A DNA stretch of 64,000 bases from the NCBI RefSeq assembly GCF_003788635.1, contig NZ_AYKH01000043.1, positions 1-64,000 on the forward strand, in the 5' to 3' direction. The DNA comes from Salinisphaera orenii subsp. orenii MK-B5 (GTDB taxonomy: Bacteria > Pseudomonadota > Gammaproteobacteria > Nevskiales > Salinisphaeraceae). The position numbers and the translations under genes were made by a program. Under the pieces are notes generated by a model. The model was given only the letters and a program-made list of their open reading frames with translations, did no database searches and was not told the DNA's origin. Shown here piece after piece: positions 25,657 to 34,212 of this stretch (position 1 is its first letter; each line of letters begins with the position of its first letter).

Positions 25657-28000
25657 GCCGCCTGCGCTCCGGGTCGTAGTGCGGCATCGCCACCACGGTG
25701 GCGGTCAACCGTTTCTGCTGGCCGTCGAGCTTGCCCACTTCCACGCGGGTGTCGGGCCCGGCGTGCTCGGCGGCGACCCGGGCCAGGGCGATGCTGCGGG
25801 CGAGCGTCGGCGAGCGCGTGCCGCTGGTGACGACGCCGATCTGCTGGCGGCCGATGTAGACGCCGTCGCCGTGGGCGGCGGCCTCCTCGCCGTCCAGCGT
25901 GAGGCCGACCAGCCGCTGCCGCGGTCGATCGCGACGCGCCTCCAGCGCGGCCCGGCCGATGAAGTCCTCGGCGTTCTTCTTCAGCGCCACGGCGAAGCCG
26001 ATGCCGGCCTCGTAGGGATCGGTCCGGTCGCAGAATTCGTGGCCCGCGGCGATCAGTCCGGCCTCGATACGCAGCATGTCGAGTGCTTCCATGCCCATGG
26101 GTCTCAGCCCGTGCGGCGCGCCGGCGGCCCGGATGGCCTGCCAGATCTCGTCGGCGTCGTCGGGATGACAGAACACCTCGTAGCCGAGCTCGCCGGTATA
26201 ACCGGTGCGGGAGACGATCATCGGCCGGCCGCGTTCGTGGCCGAGCCGGGCGATGGCAAACCGGAACAGGCCGAGCTCGTCCATGTCGGCCTGATCGGGG
26301 CGCGTCCAGACGATCTCGCGCAGGATGTCGCGCGCGGCCGGCCCCTGCACCGAGACGTTGTGCAGCTGCGCGCGCGAGCTCTTGATGCGCACCTCGAAGC
26401 CGCCGACCTCGGCCTGTTCGCGCAGCCACTCGCCGCAGTATTCGATCCCGCAGATCCAGCGGAAGTTGTTGTCGGCCAACCGGAAGAGCGTGCCGTCGTC
26501 GATCATGCCGCCGTCGGGCCAGCACATCGCCGAATAGGCGACCTGGCGGACGCCCACGCGCCGCACGTTGCGGGTGAGCGTGTGCTGCAGCAGCGCTTCG
26601 GCGTCCGGGCCCATGACCTCGAACTTGCACAGCGCGGACAGGTCGATGATCGCCGCTTTCTCGCGACAGGCCCAGTATTCGGCGATCGCGCCGTGCTGCG
26701 GGTAGCTGTTCGGCAGCCAGTAGCCCTCGTGCTCGACGTAGTCGCGGGTGAGCTGCGAGGTCTGGCCGTGAAAACCGGTCTGTTTCGTCATCCGGGCCTC
26801 CGCGTCGGGCCGTGGCCGGTAGGCGATGGAACGCCGCGCCTCGAGGTCGGCGTCGTAGACGCGCACGTGGATATCGGTCGGGTTCCAGCCGTTGGCCGGG
26901 TCGATGTCGTCCGGACAGGCCGAGGAGACACACACCAGATCGGTGAGCGCGCGCAGCAGCACGTAGTCGCCGGGCCGGGACCAGGGCTCGTCGAGCATGA
27001 GCTGATGCGCATCGTCGAACTCGGTGTTGTAGAAGAAGTTCATCGACATCCAGCCGCGGCGGGCGGTGACGCCGTAGGCGTCGAGCTGGCCGTTGAAGTT
27101 GTCGGAGCAGTTGGCGTGACCGAAGTAGCCGGCTTCCTCGTAGTAGGCCGGGTTGCAGGCCAGCGCGAAGGCGTCGTGGCGCGCGCAGGTGTCCTGCACG
27201 ATCTCGACCAGCGGCTGGAAGTCGACGTCGTAGTATTTCGCCGCCAGCCCCGGCTGCGGCGAGCTGCGCGCCATGAGCGACCGCGTGGTGGTCACATCCA
27301 GACAGCGCTCGATGCCGCGATCCAGATGCGCGGTGGAAAACGCCTGGAAGTCGGTGCACTGGCGCCCGGCCACGTCGATGATCTGGATCCACTGCCCCGC
27401 GCGCACCGGATAGGCCTGCGCGGTCGCGCGCGCCACCCGGAAATCCTGATCCGGATCGGCCAGCGGCGCGGGCAGTTCCGGCGTCTCGCGCTCGGCGCGG
27501 GCGGGGTCGGCGCGCTCGACGTAGACGACGAGATCCGTCGGCGGCATGCCGCCGGCGACCGGCATGGGCTCGCCGGCGGCGGCGACCACGCAGAGCCCGT
27601 CGCCGCTGGCGGTCAGTTCGGCGACGCTGCCGGCACGGCTGCCCTCGGCGAACAGCGGGATCGCGCGCGCGCCTTCGACGGCCAGTTCGTAGGGCGCGAG
27701 CCGCTCGCGCAGGCGCGAACCGCGCCGGGGTTCGGCCAGCATCGTCTGCAGACCGTGGGCGGGCTGTCCGGCGCGCGCGCCGAACAGGCCCGGGTCGCCG
27801 CGACCGTCGACGAAGCCCACCACCTCCGCGACCTGGCCACCCTCGACGTCGACCACACGCAGGGTGTCGCCGCCGCGAATCCGAAACACGGCCAGGCTGC
27901 CGCCATCGACCGGGTAACGCTCGCTGCCGCGCGCCAGCGCGGGCTCGCCCGGGCGGCGGACGCCGCGTGACGCCGGCGCGGTGTTCGGTACGACGATCAT
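25646..28000 (-). CDS. tdm: Trimethylamine N-oxide demethylase Tdm (DUF1989 plus GcvT domains)
   Basis: Converts TMAO to dimethylamine and formaldehyde; the formaldehyde is captured on tetrahydrofolate. 784 residues: DUF1989-type N-terminal half (about 30-400) and GcvT-like tetrahydrofolate-binding half (about 405-784; QHGAIAEYWACREKAAIIDLS, SRTGYTGELGYEVF, GLRPMGMEALDMLRIEAGL). Cys282, Cys298 and Cys362 are spaced 16 and 64 residues apart, the same spacing I recall for the three-cysteine zinc site of Methylocella Tdm. Last gene of the methylamine operon, 51 bp after tmm. DUF1989-GcvT fusions with other roles exist, but the tmm and dimethylamine monooxygenase neighbours favour Tdm. Confidence 0.85.
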   Translation of the reverse strand: MIVVPNTAPASRGVRRPGEPALARGSERYPVDGGSLAVFRIRGGDTLRVVDVEGGQVAEVVGFVDGRGDPGLFGARAGQPAHGLQTMLAEPRRGSRLRERLAPYELAVEGARAIPLFAEGSRAGSVAELTASGDGLCVVAAAGEPMPVAGGMPPTDLVVYVERADPARAERETPELPAPLADPDQDFRVARATAQAYPVRAGQWIQIIDVAGRQCTDFQAFSTAHLDRGIERCLDVTTTRSLMARSSPQPGLAAKYYDVDFQPLVEIVQDTCARHDAFALACNPAYYEEAGYFGHANCSDNFNGQLDAYGVTARRGWMSMNFFYNTEFDDAHQLMLDEPWSRPGDYVLLRALTDLVCVSSACPDDIDPANGWNPTDIHVRVYDADLEARRSIAYRPRPDAEARMTKQTGFHGQTSQLTRDYVEHEGYWLPNSYPQHGAIAEYWACREKAAIIDLSALCKFEVMGPDAEALLQHTLTRNVRRVGVRQVAYSAMCWPDGGMIDDGTLFRLADNNFRWICGIEYCGEWLREQAEVGGFEVRIKSSRAQLHNVSVQGPAARDILREIVWTRPDQADMDELGLFRFAIARLGHERGRPMIVSRTGYTGELGYEVFCHPDDADEIWQAIRAAGAPHGLRPMGMEALDMLRIEAGLIAAGHEFCDRTDPYEAGIGFAVALKKNAEDFIGRAALEARRDRPRQRLVGLTLDGEEAAAHGDGVYIGRQQIGVVTSGTRSPTLARSIALARVAAEHAGPDTRVEVGKLDGQQKRLTATVVAMPHYDPERRRLKA

Positions 28001-28051
28001 GCCGCTCCCCTGCCCGCAATCCGCCTGGTGGCGCGCTCGAGCGGCATCACG

Positions 28052-29419
28052 TCAGCCCGTGCGGCTGGCCGGCGCGCGTTCGCCGACATAGGTGGCCATG
28101 GAGTCGTCGAGCGCGACCCACCAGTCGGTGTGATGCGCGGGCGAGGCCGTGCCGGTGCACGGCGAGGTGAAGCCGGCGCGGTCGCGGTAGGTGAGGATGT
28201 TCGCGTCCTTGTGGTGCTCCCACGCCTTGAAGATATCGCGGGTGAGATCGATATCAAACGCCGGGTAATCGGTCATCGACGCCAGATCCGCGATGTGGTC
28301 GGCCTGGAAATCGATGTCGTCGAAGGCGCCGTCGAGGCGTTCCTCGCGCTGCTGCCAGAGCGCGATGTCGGTCGCGCGTTCGCTGCGATCCGGCAGGGCG
28401 AGACGGCCGAGCACGTAGTCGCGGGCGACCCAGGCCTCGGTGTCGAACATGGTGAAGGTGTAGTACTGGTCCTGCATGCCCAGATACATGAGGTCCGGGT
28501 CCTCCAGCCAGAACACGCCCTTGTAGAGATCGGCCGGGTAGAGCCGGTTGGCGGTGCGCAGCTTCAGCGTATCCGCCATGAAGGGGAACTGGTGCTGATA
28601 GCCGGTGCAGAGCACGATGGCGTCGATCTCGCGCGTGCTGCCGTCGACGAAGTGCGCGGTCTTGCCGTCCATGCCTTTCAGCAGCGGCACCTCTTCCATG
28701 CCCTCGGGCCAGTCGAAGCCCATCGCCGCGGTCCGATAGCTGATCGTGACCGGGCCGGAGCCGTACTTGCGACACTGCAGGGCGATGTCCTCGGCGGAAT
28801 AGCTGCTGCCCACCACGAGCAGGCGCTGGTTCTCGAACTCGACCGCGTCGCGGAAATCGTGCGAGTGCAGAATACGGCCCGGAAACCGGTCGAAGCCCGG
28901 AAATTCCGGCACGTTGGGCACCGAGAAATGACCGATGGCGACGATGACGTGGTCGAACGTCTCGGTCGTCTTCTCGCGCGTGGTCAGGTCCTCGACCGTA
29001 ATCGAGAAACCCTTGCCGTCGGCGCTACGTTCGACCCAGCGCACGGCAGTCGAAAAACGGATGTGGCGACGCACATCGCGCTTTTCCGCACGGCCGAAGA
29101 TGTAGTCCGCCAGCACCTCGCGCGGCGGGAACGACGGGATCGGCCCGCCGAAATGTTCCTCGAAGGGATAGTCGGCGAACTCCAGCGCCTCCTTCGGCCC
29201 GTTCGACCAGAGATAGCGGTACATGCTGCCGTGCACCGGCTCGCCGTGCTCGTCGAGGCCGGTCCGCCAGCTGTAGTTCCAAAGCCCACCCCAGTCGTCC
29301 TGCTTCTCGAAACAGACGAGCTCCGGGACGTCGGCGCCCGCTTCCCGGGCCTGTTCGAAGGCGTTGAGCTGCGCCAGGCCGCAGGGGCCGGCGCCGATGA
29401 TGGCGACACGTTGGGTCAT
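28052..29419 (-). CDS. tmm: Trimethylamine monooxygenase Tmm
   Basis: Flavin monooxygenase that oxidises trimethylamine to TMAO with NADPH and O2. 455 residues. FAD motif IIGAGPCGLAQ (8-18), FMO signature FPGRILHSHDF, NADPH motif VVGSSYSAED, and Tmm-specific stretches SMYRYLWSNGPKE, DVRRHIRFSTAVRWV and LYLGMQDQYYTF-like (YLGMQDQYYTFTMFD). It matches marine Roseobacter Tmm over its length from memory. Such enzymes may also act on dimethyl sulfide. Sits between the heme subunit gene and tdm. Confidence 0.93.
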   Translation of the reverse strand: MTQRVAIIGAGPCGLAQLNAFEQAREAGADVPELVCFEKQDDWGGLWNYSWRTGLDEHGEPVHGSMYRYLWSNGPKEALEFADYPFEEHFGGPIPSFPPREVLADYIFGRAEKRDVRRHIRFSTAVRWVERSADGKGFSITVEDLTTREKTTETFDHVIVAIGHFSVPNVPEFPGFDRFPGRILHSHDFRDAVEFENQRLLVVGSSYSAEDIALQCRKYGSGPVTISYRTAAMGFDWPEGMEEVPLLKGMDGKTAHFVDGSTREIDAIVLCTGYQHQFPFMADTLKLRTANRLYPADLYKGVFWLEDPDLMYLGMQDQYYTFTMFDTEAWVARDYVLGRLALPDRSERATDIALWQQREERLDGAFDDIDFQADHIADLASMTDYPAFDIDLTRDIFKAWEHHKDANILTYRDRAGFTSPCTGTASPAHHTDWWVALDDSMATYVGERAPASRTG

Positions 29420-29464
29420 GGTCTTTCCTCGGATCGGTCGAAGACGAAATTCAGGGGCGAGACG

Positions 29465-30535
29465 CTAGTCGGGTGCGCCGCCGGGCGAGGTCGCGGCGCC
29501 GTCGTCGTACCGGGCGAGATAGTCGAGCACCGTCGGTCGAAAACCGATAAAGCCCTTGTAGTCGGCCAGGTCCTCGGGCAGATCGCGCAGCACGCGGTGA
29601 AGGCGCCGCGCCCATTTGGGGACGGTCGCCAACTCTTCCATGCTGATCAGATAACAGCGGATCGAGAACAGGATCGCGTTGCTGCGCGGCAGCCGCCAGA
29701 GCGACTGCAGCTCGACGCGCAGATGCGCGAGTTCGCCGACGTTGTCGGGCGTGATCGTGGCCCGATCGATGCCCCACTTGTCGTAGTTCTCCGGCGAGGT
29801 GTCCATGCGTGGATTGACCGTCATGGTCCAGTTCAGCCGCCGCACGGGACTGCCCACCTTGAGCGTGAGCAGATACTTCAGCGCGCGCTCGAACACGCCC
29901 ATCTCGTGGGCGCGCGGCACCGGGCCGTGCCATTCGTAGAAGTTCATGCCCAGATCGAAGTCCAGCGACCAGTCGGCCTGGCAAGTGACCATGCCGCCGT
30001 CCATGTAGAGCATGTCGTTACGCTGGCCGTGCAGGGTGAAGTCCCCCTGCACCTGGCGGGTGATGTACTCGAAGGGTTCCAGCGGCAGCGTGTCCGCGTC
30101 CTTGAAGGTGAAGGTGTCGCGGATGTCCAGCAGGCGGTTCTCCCAGGTCCAGGTATCACCGTCGCAGGTCAGGCTGAAGTGCTCGGGATAGTCCGCGGCC
30201 AGCGAGGTCATCATCAGCTCGAGCGTGTCCCACTGCGCTTCCATCATGTAGGGCAGCACCTGGCAGCGCTTCGGATCCTCTTCGAGCACGGTGCGCCGCT
30301 CGGCCATCTCCGATAGATAGTGCTCGTCGATATCGAAGGCCGGCGCGTAGGCACTGCCGGGCGGCGTGCCGTCATGCGGCTCGATATTGACCGAGTACAT
30401 GTAGTCGTCGCGGTGGAACGGAAACGGAAAGCGCCGGATCGCCTCGGGGCTGTTGCTGTAGGTGAAGTCGCCCCGGAAGGTCTCGACCGGTTTGACTCTC
30501 GGCGCTGCAACGGTGGCTTGTTCGCTCATGTTCAT
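29465..30535 (-). CDS. Dimethylamine monooxygenase, heme-PAS (DUF3445) subunit
   Basis: Heme-dependent oxidative N-demethylase catalytic subunit, 356 residues, DUF3445 fold (a PAS domain turned heme enzyme). Removes one methyl group of dimethylamine as formaldehyde to give monomethylamine. Landmarks: FPFPFHRDDYMYSVNIEP, EAQWDTLELMMTSLAADYP, FKDADTLPLEPFEYITRQVQGDF, NWTMTVNPRMDTSPENYDKWG and SLWRLPRSNAILFSIRCYL. Its partners are the reductase (53 bp upstream) and the small subunit before it. Letter names differ between publications (DmmA/B/C versus HODM alpha-delta), so no symbol is given. Confidence 0.88.
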   Translation of the reverse strand: MNMSEQATVAAPRVKPVETFRGDFTYSNSPEAIRRFPFPFHRDDYMYSVNIEPHDGTPPGSAYAPAFDIDEHYLSEMAERRTVLEEDPKRCQVLPYMMEAQWDTLELMMTSLAADYPEHFSLTCDGDTWTWENRLLDIRDTFTFKDADTLPLEPFEYITRQVQGDFTLHGQRNDMLYMDGGMVTCQADWSLDFDLGMNFYEWHGPVPRAHEMGVFERALKYLLTLKVGSPVRRLNWTMTVNPRMDTSPENYDKWGIDRATITPDNVGELAHLRVELQSLWRLPRSNAILFSIRCYLISMEELATVPKWARRLHRVLRDLPEDLADYKGFIGFRPTVLDYLARYDDGAATSPGGAPD

Positions 30536-30587
30536 GACTCCCGCAAGTCGGCTCGCGTTGGATGGAAAGGCGTGGACGCGAATCGCG

Positions 30588-31544
30588 CTAGAGATCGAGC
30601 ACCACGCGCTCGGAGGCCGCCCGCGAGACGCAGATCATCATCCGCGAGTGCTCGCGCTTGACCTCCTCGGAGAGATAGTCGTCGTGGTGCTCGATCTCGC
30701 CGGCGATCACGGCGGTCTCGCATTCGCCGCAGACGCCGCCACGACACGAACAGTCCGGCGCGTAGCCGTTGTCCTCGAGCACGTCGAGCACGGTGTCGTC
30801 GGGCCCGATCTCGAGCTCGTCGCCGCTCTTGTCGAGCACGACCGTGAACGGCTTGCCCGAGGGCGGCGCGGCGAACTCCTCCGCGTGGATATGGCTTTCC
30901 GGCCAGCCGAGACGCCGCGCCCGGGTCACGACGGTGTCGATCAGGCCCTCCGGGCCGCAGACATAGACGTGGGTGCCCAGCGGCTGATCGGCGAGGATGC
31001 GTCCCGGTTCGACGTAGTGGCCCTGCGAGCTTTCGTAGAAATGCGCGCGCTCACCGTGTTCCGCGGTCAGCCGATCCAGAAACGCGGTGTCGTCGGCACG
31101 CCGGTAAGCGTAGTGCAGCGCGTAGTCCGAGCCCTGTGCGCGCAGCTCGTAGAGCTGGGAGAGAAACGGCGTGATGCCGATGCCGCCGGCGATCAGGATA
31201 TGCCGGCGCCCGAGCTCGTTCACCGCGAACAGGTTCGCCGGCGGCGAGACGGCCAGCTCATCGCCCACGCGCACGTTGCCGTGCAGAAACTTCGAACCGC
31301 CGCGGCCGTCGTCCTCCCGGCGCACCGAGATTTGGTAGAAGCGCCGCTCGTAGGGCGAACTCATCAACGAGTACGGGTTGCGATGGTTCTTGTCGCGCCC
31401 CTGCATCGTCACAACCACGTGGCTGCCACCCGAGAACGCCGGTAGCAGGCCACCGTCCAGCGGCTCGAGCGTGAACGTCTTGATGAAGGGCGAGACCGTC
31501 TCGATGGCCGCCACCCGCACCGGAATAGGCCCGGCTGCACTCAT
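30588..31544 (-). CDS. Dimethylamine monooxygenase reductase subunit (PDR/VanB type)
   Basis: Electron-transfer subunit, 318 residues from MSAAGPIPVRVAAIE: flavin domain (NPYSLMSSPYERRFYQISVRRE, with R-x-Y-S), NAD domain (HILIAGGIGITPFLSQLYEL, YVCGPEGLIDTV) and a C-terminal plant-type 2Fe-2S ferredoxin domain with CSCRGGVCGECETAV and a fourth Cys in MMICVSRA. Passes electrons from NAD(P)H to the heme subunit. The start overlaps the stop of the preceding small-subunit gene by ATGA, so expression is coupled. Confidence 0.9.
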   Translation of the reverse strand: MSAAGPIPVRVAAIETVSPFIKTFTLEPLDGGLLPAFSGGSHVVVTMQGRDKNHRNPYSLMSSPYERRFYQISVRREDDGRGGSKFLHGNVRVGDELAVSPPANLFAVNELGRRHILIAGGIGITPFLSQLYELRAQGSDYALHYAYRRADDTAFLDRLTAEHGERAHFYESSQGHYVEPGRILADQPLGTHVYVCGPEGLIDTVVTRARRLGWPESHIHAEEFAAPPSGKPFTVVLDKSGDELEIGPDDTVLDVLEDNGYAPDCSCRGGVCGECETAVIAGEIEHHDDYLSEEVKREHSRMMICVSRAASERVVLDL

Positions 31545-32152
31545 GGATAGACCTCCTCGATCGCCGGCACCTCGCCCGGCGCCTCGGCGTCGACGCAGAC
31601 CGACTGGTAGACGCCCAGCCGGCGCGAGAAGTGGTCGCGCACGAACACGTGCAGGCCGCAACCCGGGCAGACGTAGACGTTCGTGGTCACGGCGGGATCG
31701 ACGGCCTTGCAGTGCACACACTGCACCGGGCGCGCCAGCGTGCCGCAGCGCTCGCGCTGGACCTCGTCGTCGTCGACGCCGGTCTCGCGTGCCACGTTGA
31801 CGCAGGCCCAGACGAAGGCCTCGCTGCCGGCGACATAGAGGCGCGTGCCCATCACGGCCTGAGTCAGCACCCGGCGCAACGCGGACTCCAGCCCGCGCCG
31901 GTCCGGGGCGACGACCGTATCGACGCCGGATGCATGCGACCGGAGCCGCGCGGACAGATCGGCCTCCGCGCTCGGCAGATACAGCACGTCCAACGGGCCA
32001 CAGGCCGCATCGGCGTCACGACCGTGTCGCGCGGCCTGATCGAGCACGCGGAGCAGCGCGTCGCCGCCCGGGCCCTCGGCCAGCAGCACGTGCCGCGTGG
32101 CGTTGCCGTCGAATTCGAGCTCGCGATATTCCGGTTTGCTCTTGATGCCCAT
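31541..32152 (-). CDS. Dimethylamine monooxygenase small subunit (zinc-ribbon/rubredoxin-like C-terminus)
   Basis: About 203 residues from MGIKSKPEYRELEFDGNATRH. The N-terminal two-thirds resembles a nucleotide- or flavin-fold without cofactor motifs that I can name; the C-terminus has two CxxC knuckles (QCVHC and VCPGC) followed by GLHVFVRDHFSRRLGVYQSVCVDAE, a stretch I associate with the DmmA-family subunit of dimethylamine monooxygenase. It may carry a metal or assist assembly of the complex. First of the three subunit genes. Confidence 0.8.
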   Translation of the reverse strand: MGIKSKPEYRELEFDGNATRHVLLAEGPGGDALLRVLDQAARHGRDADAACGPLDVLYLPSAEADLSARLRSHASGVDTVVAPDRRGLESALRRVLTQAVMGTRLYVAGSEAFVWACVNVARETGVDDDEVQRERCGTLARPVQCVHCKAVDPAVTTNVYVCPGCGLHVFVRDHFSRRLGVYQSVCVDAEAPGEVPAIEEVYP

Positions 32153-32227
32153 GCCGGCGATCCTCCTTACGCAAACAGCCAAACGTCGCCGGCCGAACCG
32201 TCACGCAGACGGCTCGGCGCGGCCGCC

Positions 32228-32581
32228 TCAGCCCTCGCCTTCCCGGCGCTGGCCGCAGAAGAAACCGATGCCGTAGCTCTCGGTCTCGAAGGTGATCTGG
32301 CTGCCCTTGGGGAAATAGAAGACGTCGCCGGGGCTGGCGGCCGCGGTATTGCCCTCGCCGTCGGTGATCTTGAATTCGCCGGCGAAGATGCATTTCATCT
32401 CGTCGTAGGTGTAGTCGTAGACCAGCGGCTTGTCCGACTTCTCGAGCTTGAAGAAGCCGCTGACGATGGTCTTGTCGGGATCGTTCGACACCGCCACGTC
32501 GTCGAGCCAGGCATTGCAGCCTTCGACCCCCATGCTCGGGAAATCGCCTTCGACGGCTTTCGGGTAGTGCTTCATCGCCAT
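32228..32581 (-). CDS. Small cupin-domain protein
   Basis: 117 residues from MAMKHYPKAVEGDFPSMGVE; one beta-barrel cupin of the EutQ/DUF861 type (SGFFKLEKSDKPLVYDYTYDEMKCIFAGEFKI, SPGDVFYFPKGSQITFETES, GIGFFCGQRR). The first cupin motif lacks the usual pair of His residues, so metal binding is doubtful. First gene of the methylamine operon, behind the sigma-54 promoter, with AGGAGCG before the start. Possible ligand or formaldehyde/amine handling role is inference. Confidence 0.75.
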   Translation of the reverse strand: MAMKHYPKAVEGDFPSMGVEGCNAWLDDVAVSNDPDKTIVSGFFKLEKSDKPLVYDYTYDEMKCIFAGEFKITDGEGNTAAASPGDVFYFPKGSQITFETESYGIGFFCGQRREGEG

Positions 32582-32634
32582 GGATACGCTCCTGCCTTTG
32601 TTTCCTTGAATGAATCTTTGTTTCTCATTGGGAA

Positions 32635-32650
32635 TGCAAGAGCCTTGCCA
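32635..32650 (-). promoter_or_regulatory. Sigma-54 promoter of the methylamine operon
   Basis: Minus strand TGGCAAGGCTCTTGCA, with the invariant GG and GC 10 bases apart. The leader reads on TTCCCAATGAGAAACAAAG; 28 of 35 positions agree with the urtA promoter and leader (22,692-22,726). GAAACAAAG occurs twice in this leader (about 32,616-32,624 and again near 32,596-32,604). The start of the cupin gene is about 45 bases past the likely initiation site. Confidence 0.82.
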
Positions 32651-33048
32651 AACGATCCCAGCCCAGCGACATCGATCACCGCTCGGCTGAAAAACGCGCC
32701 ATACGACTGTCTTCACGACGATTTTCGGCCGGCTGCCGCGGTCGTCAGCGCCCATCCGGACGACCGCCTGGCCCCACGGCGCCGTGTCCTGGTGTGAGCG
32801 GTTTGCCCGCTGCACGAAAACAATGCCCCGCCGATGCACAGCCGCCGGGCAGCGCGGTCGATCGCATGGCGCGCAGGCGCGATACGCAGCAGACCGAGCG
32901 CGACGAGGGCCGTGCACCGGAACGCAACCACCGATGGCCGCGGCGTCGTTGACGCCTTATGCTGGTCGCAGCGCGCACAGCAATCGACGCTTACCCGTCG
33001 CACTGGCCGTGACGCAGCGGGCCCACCCCACACAGGATTGTCTGACCG
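32651..33048. other. Divergent intergenic region between methylamine operon and XRE-cupin regulator
   Basis: About 400 bp, GC-rich. It should contain the enhancer site for the sigma-54 activator and the promoter of the regulator gene. I could not pick out a convincing palindromic activator site or an NtrC box. Open frames on the minus strand through here extend the cupin frame and are rejected as coding. Confidence 0.4.
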
Positions 33049-33702
33049 GTGACAGAACAAGACCCGAGCGCCGACAGCGACTACGTGCCGCGCACACTGG
33101 CCACCCGCTTCACCGACAGCGATCGCGACCGGGCACTGGAGCGCTACATCGGCACCGTCCTGCGTCAGCAGCGCGTGGAGCGCGACCTGACCATCGCCGA
33201 CGTGGCCGGACTCGCCGGGCTGAGCCGCGGCATGGTCAGCAAGATCGAGAACGGCCAGGTCGCCACCAGTCTCGACTCGCTCGCCCGCCTGACCGAAGCG
33301 CTCGGCATCACCTTCTCGCAGCTGTTCCGCGACTACGACTCCCCCGAAGGCGGCGCGCAGCTGGTCAAGGCGGGAGACGGGCTGGAGGTCGTGCGTCGCG
33401 GCACCCGCAAGGGCCACACCTACCACCTGCTCGCCTACAACCGCGGCCACCAGCGCAACTTCGAACCGTTTCTCATCTCCATGGATGACGAGAGCGAGGC
33501 CTTTCCGACCTTCCAGCACGAGGGCATGCAGTTCATCCACATGCTCACCGGCGAGATCGAATACCGCCACGGCAAGCACGTCTACACGCTGGAAGCCGGC
33601 GACTCGTTCACCTTCGACGCCCGCGTCCCGCACGGCCCGGAACGCCTCGTGACCGTGCCGCTGCGTTTTCTGGCCATCACCGTGTTCGACGACGGCGATT
33701 GA
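33049..33702 (+). CDS. XRE-family regulator with C-terminal cupin domain
   Basis: 217 residues, GTG start. Helix-turn-helix at about 33-90 (LRQQRVERDLTIADVAGLAGLSRGMVSKIENGQ, SLDSLARLTEALGITFSQLF) and a cupin sensor domain at about 130-217 (QHEGMQFIHMLTGEIEYRHGKHVYTLEAGDSFTFDARVPHGPERL). Same architecture as PuuR-type repressors. It is divergent from the methylamine operon and likely controls it or itself. Because the operon has a sigma-54 promoter, it may act as a modulator on top of an unseen sigma-54 activator. Confidence 0.85.
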   Translation: MTEQDPSADSDYVPRTLATRFTDSDRDRALERYIGTVLRQQRVERDLTIADVAGLAGLSRGMVSKIENGQVATSLDSLARLTEALGITFSQLFRDYDSPEGGAQLVKAGDGLEVVRRGTRKGHTYHLLAYNRGHQRNFEPFLISMDDESEAFPTFQHEGMQFIHMLTGEIEYRHGKHVYTLEAGDSFTFDARVPHGPERLVTVPLRFLAITVFDDGD

Positions 33703-34035
33703 CCGCGAAGGCGCGTGACGGCTGTCCCGAGACAGCCCGACGAACGGCACGCAGGACGCCGGCTGAGGTAATCCAGAGACCCGACATTCGATATCGGGGC
33801 ATCGATGGCGCCCTGCGAGGTATCGGCTCAAGGCCGCTGTGGGGATGACACGAGCGCGATCCGTTCGGCACACGGCCGCTGAGCACGTGTCGTGCGTTCA
33901 GCGTCGCCACCAGGACCGAGGCTTGAATACGGGCTGGCCGACGCTGCCGAGACGCCTCGCACGGCAGCGACACGCTCCGGGCGCGGCGACGGTTCGGCTT
34001 CGCTGAACGAAGCCATCGAACCGAACTCAGGGCTC
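33703..34035. other. Non-coding stretch before tRNA region
   Basis: GC-rich, no supported ORF. It opens with a 7-bp hairpin just after the regulator gene (GGCTGTC at 33,720-33,726 and GACAGCC at 33,731-33,737, loop CCGA) with no T-run. The last part (from about 33,944) is loosely similar to 34,122-34,212, so it belongs to the same tandem unit as the repeats that follow. Confidence 0.4.
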
Positions 34036-34121
34036 TGTCGCAGGTTCGAAACGTATCGATGAACCACACAAAAAAAACCAGCTCGCGGCCGGTGTTTTTG
34101 TGTGGTGCGCCCGGCAGGATT
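34036..34121. repeat. Direct repeat copy 1: tRNA-Arg 3' end plus terminator
   Basis: 86 bp nearly identical to 34,213-34,297 (few mismatches and one extra A in the A-run). It contains the hairpin ACCAGCTCGCGGCCGGT flanked by A- and T-runs and the last 19 bases of tRNA-Arg (TGGTGCGCCCGGCAGGATT on the plus strand), then diverges at 34,122. There is no tRNA body behind this copy, so it is a displaced tRNA 3' end. Confidence 0.8.
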
Positions 34122-34212
34122 ACTCGGCGCTGTCGCGCCTCGCCCTTCGGGCCCGTCGCTACCGCGACGGTTCGGACTCGCTGCGCGAGCCCGTCGAACC
34201 CGCTTGTTTGTT

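Noticed and set aside
25679-27970. 763-codon open frame on the plus strand opposite tdm
   Set aside because: Shadow of tdm in GC-rich DNA; low-complexity Arg/Ala/Val/Asp composition with no domain, while the minus-strand product has clear DUF1989 and GcvT features.
28028-30316. 762-codon plus-strand frame opposite tmm and the heme subunit gene
   Set aside because: It spans two recognised minus-strand genes and has no motif.
34036-34121. Second tRNA-Arg gene
   Set aside because: Only the last 19 bases of the tRNA and its terminator are present; no acceptor 5' side, D-arm or anticodon arm follows.
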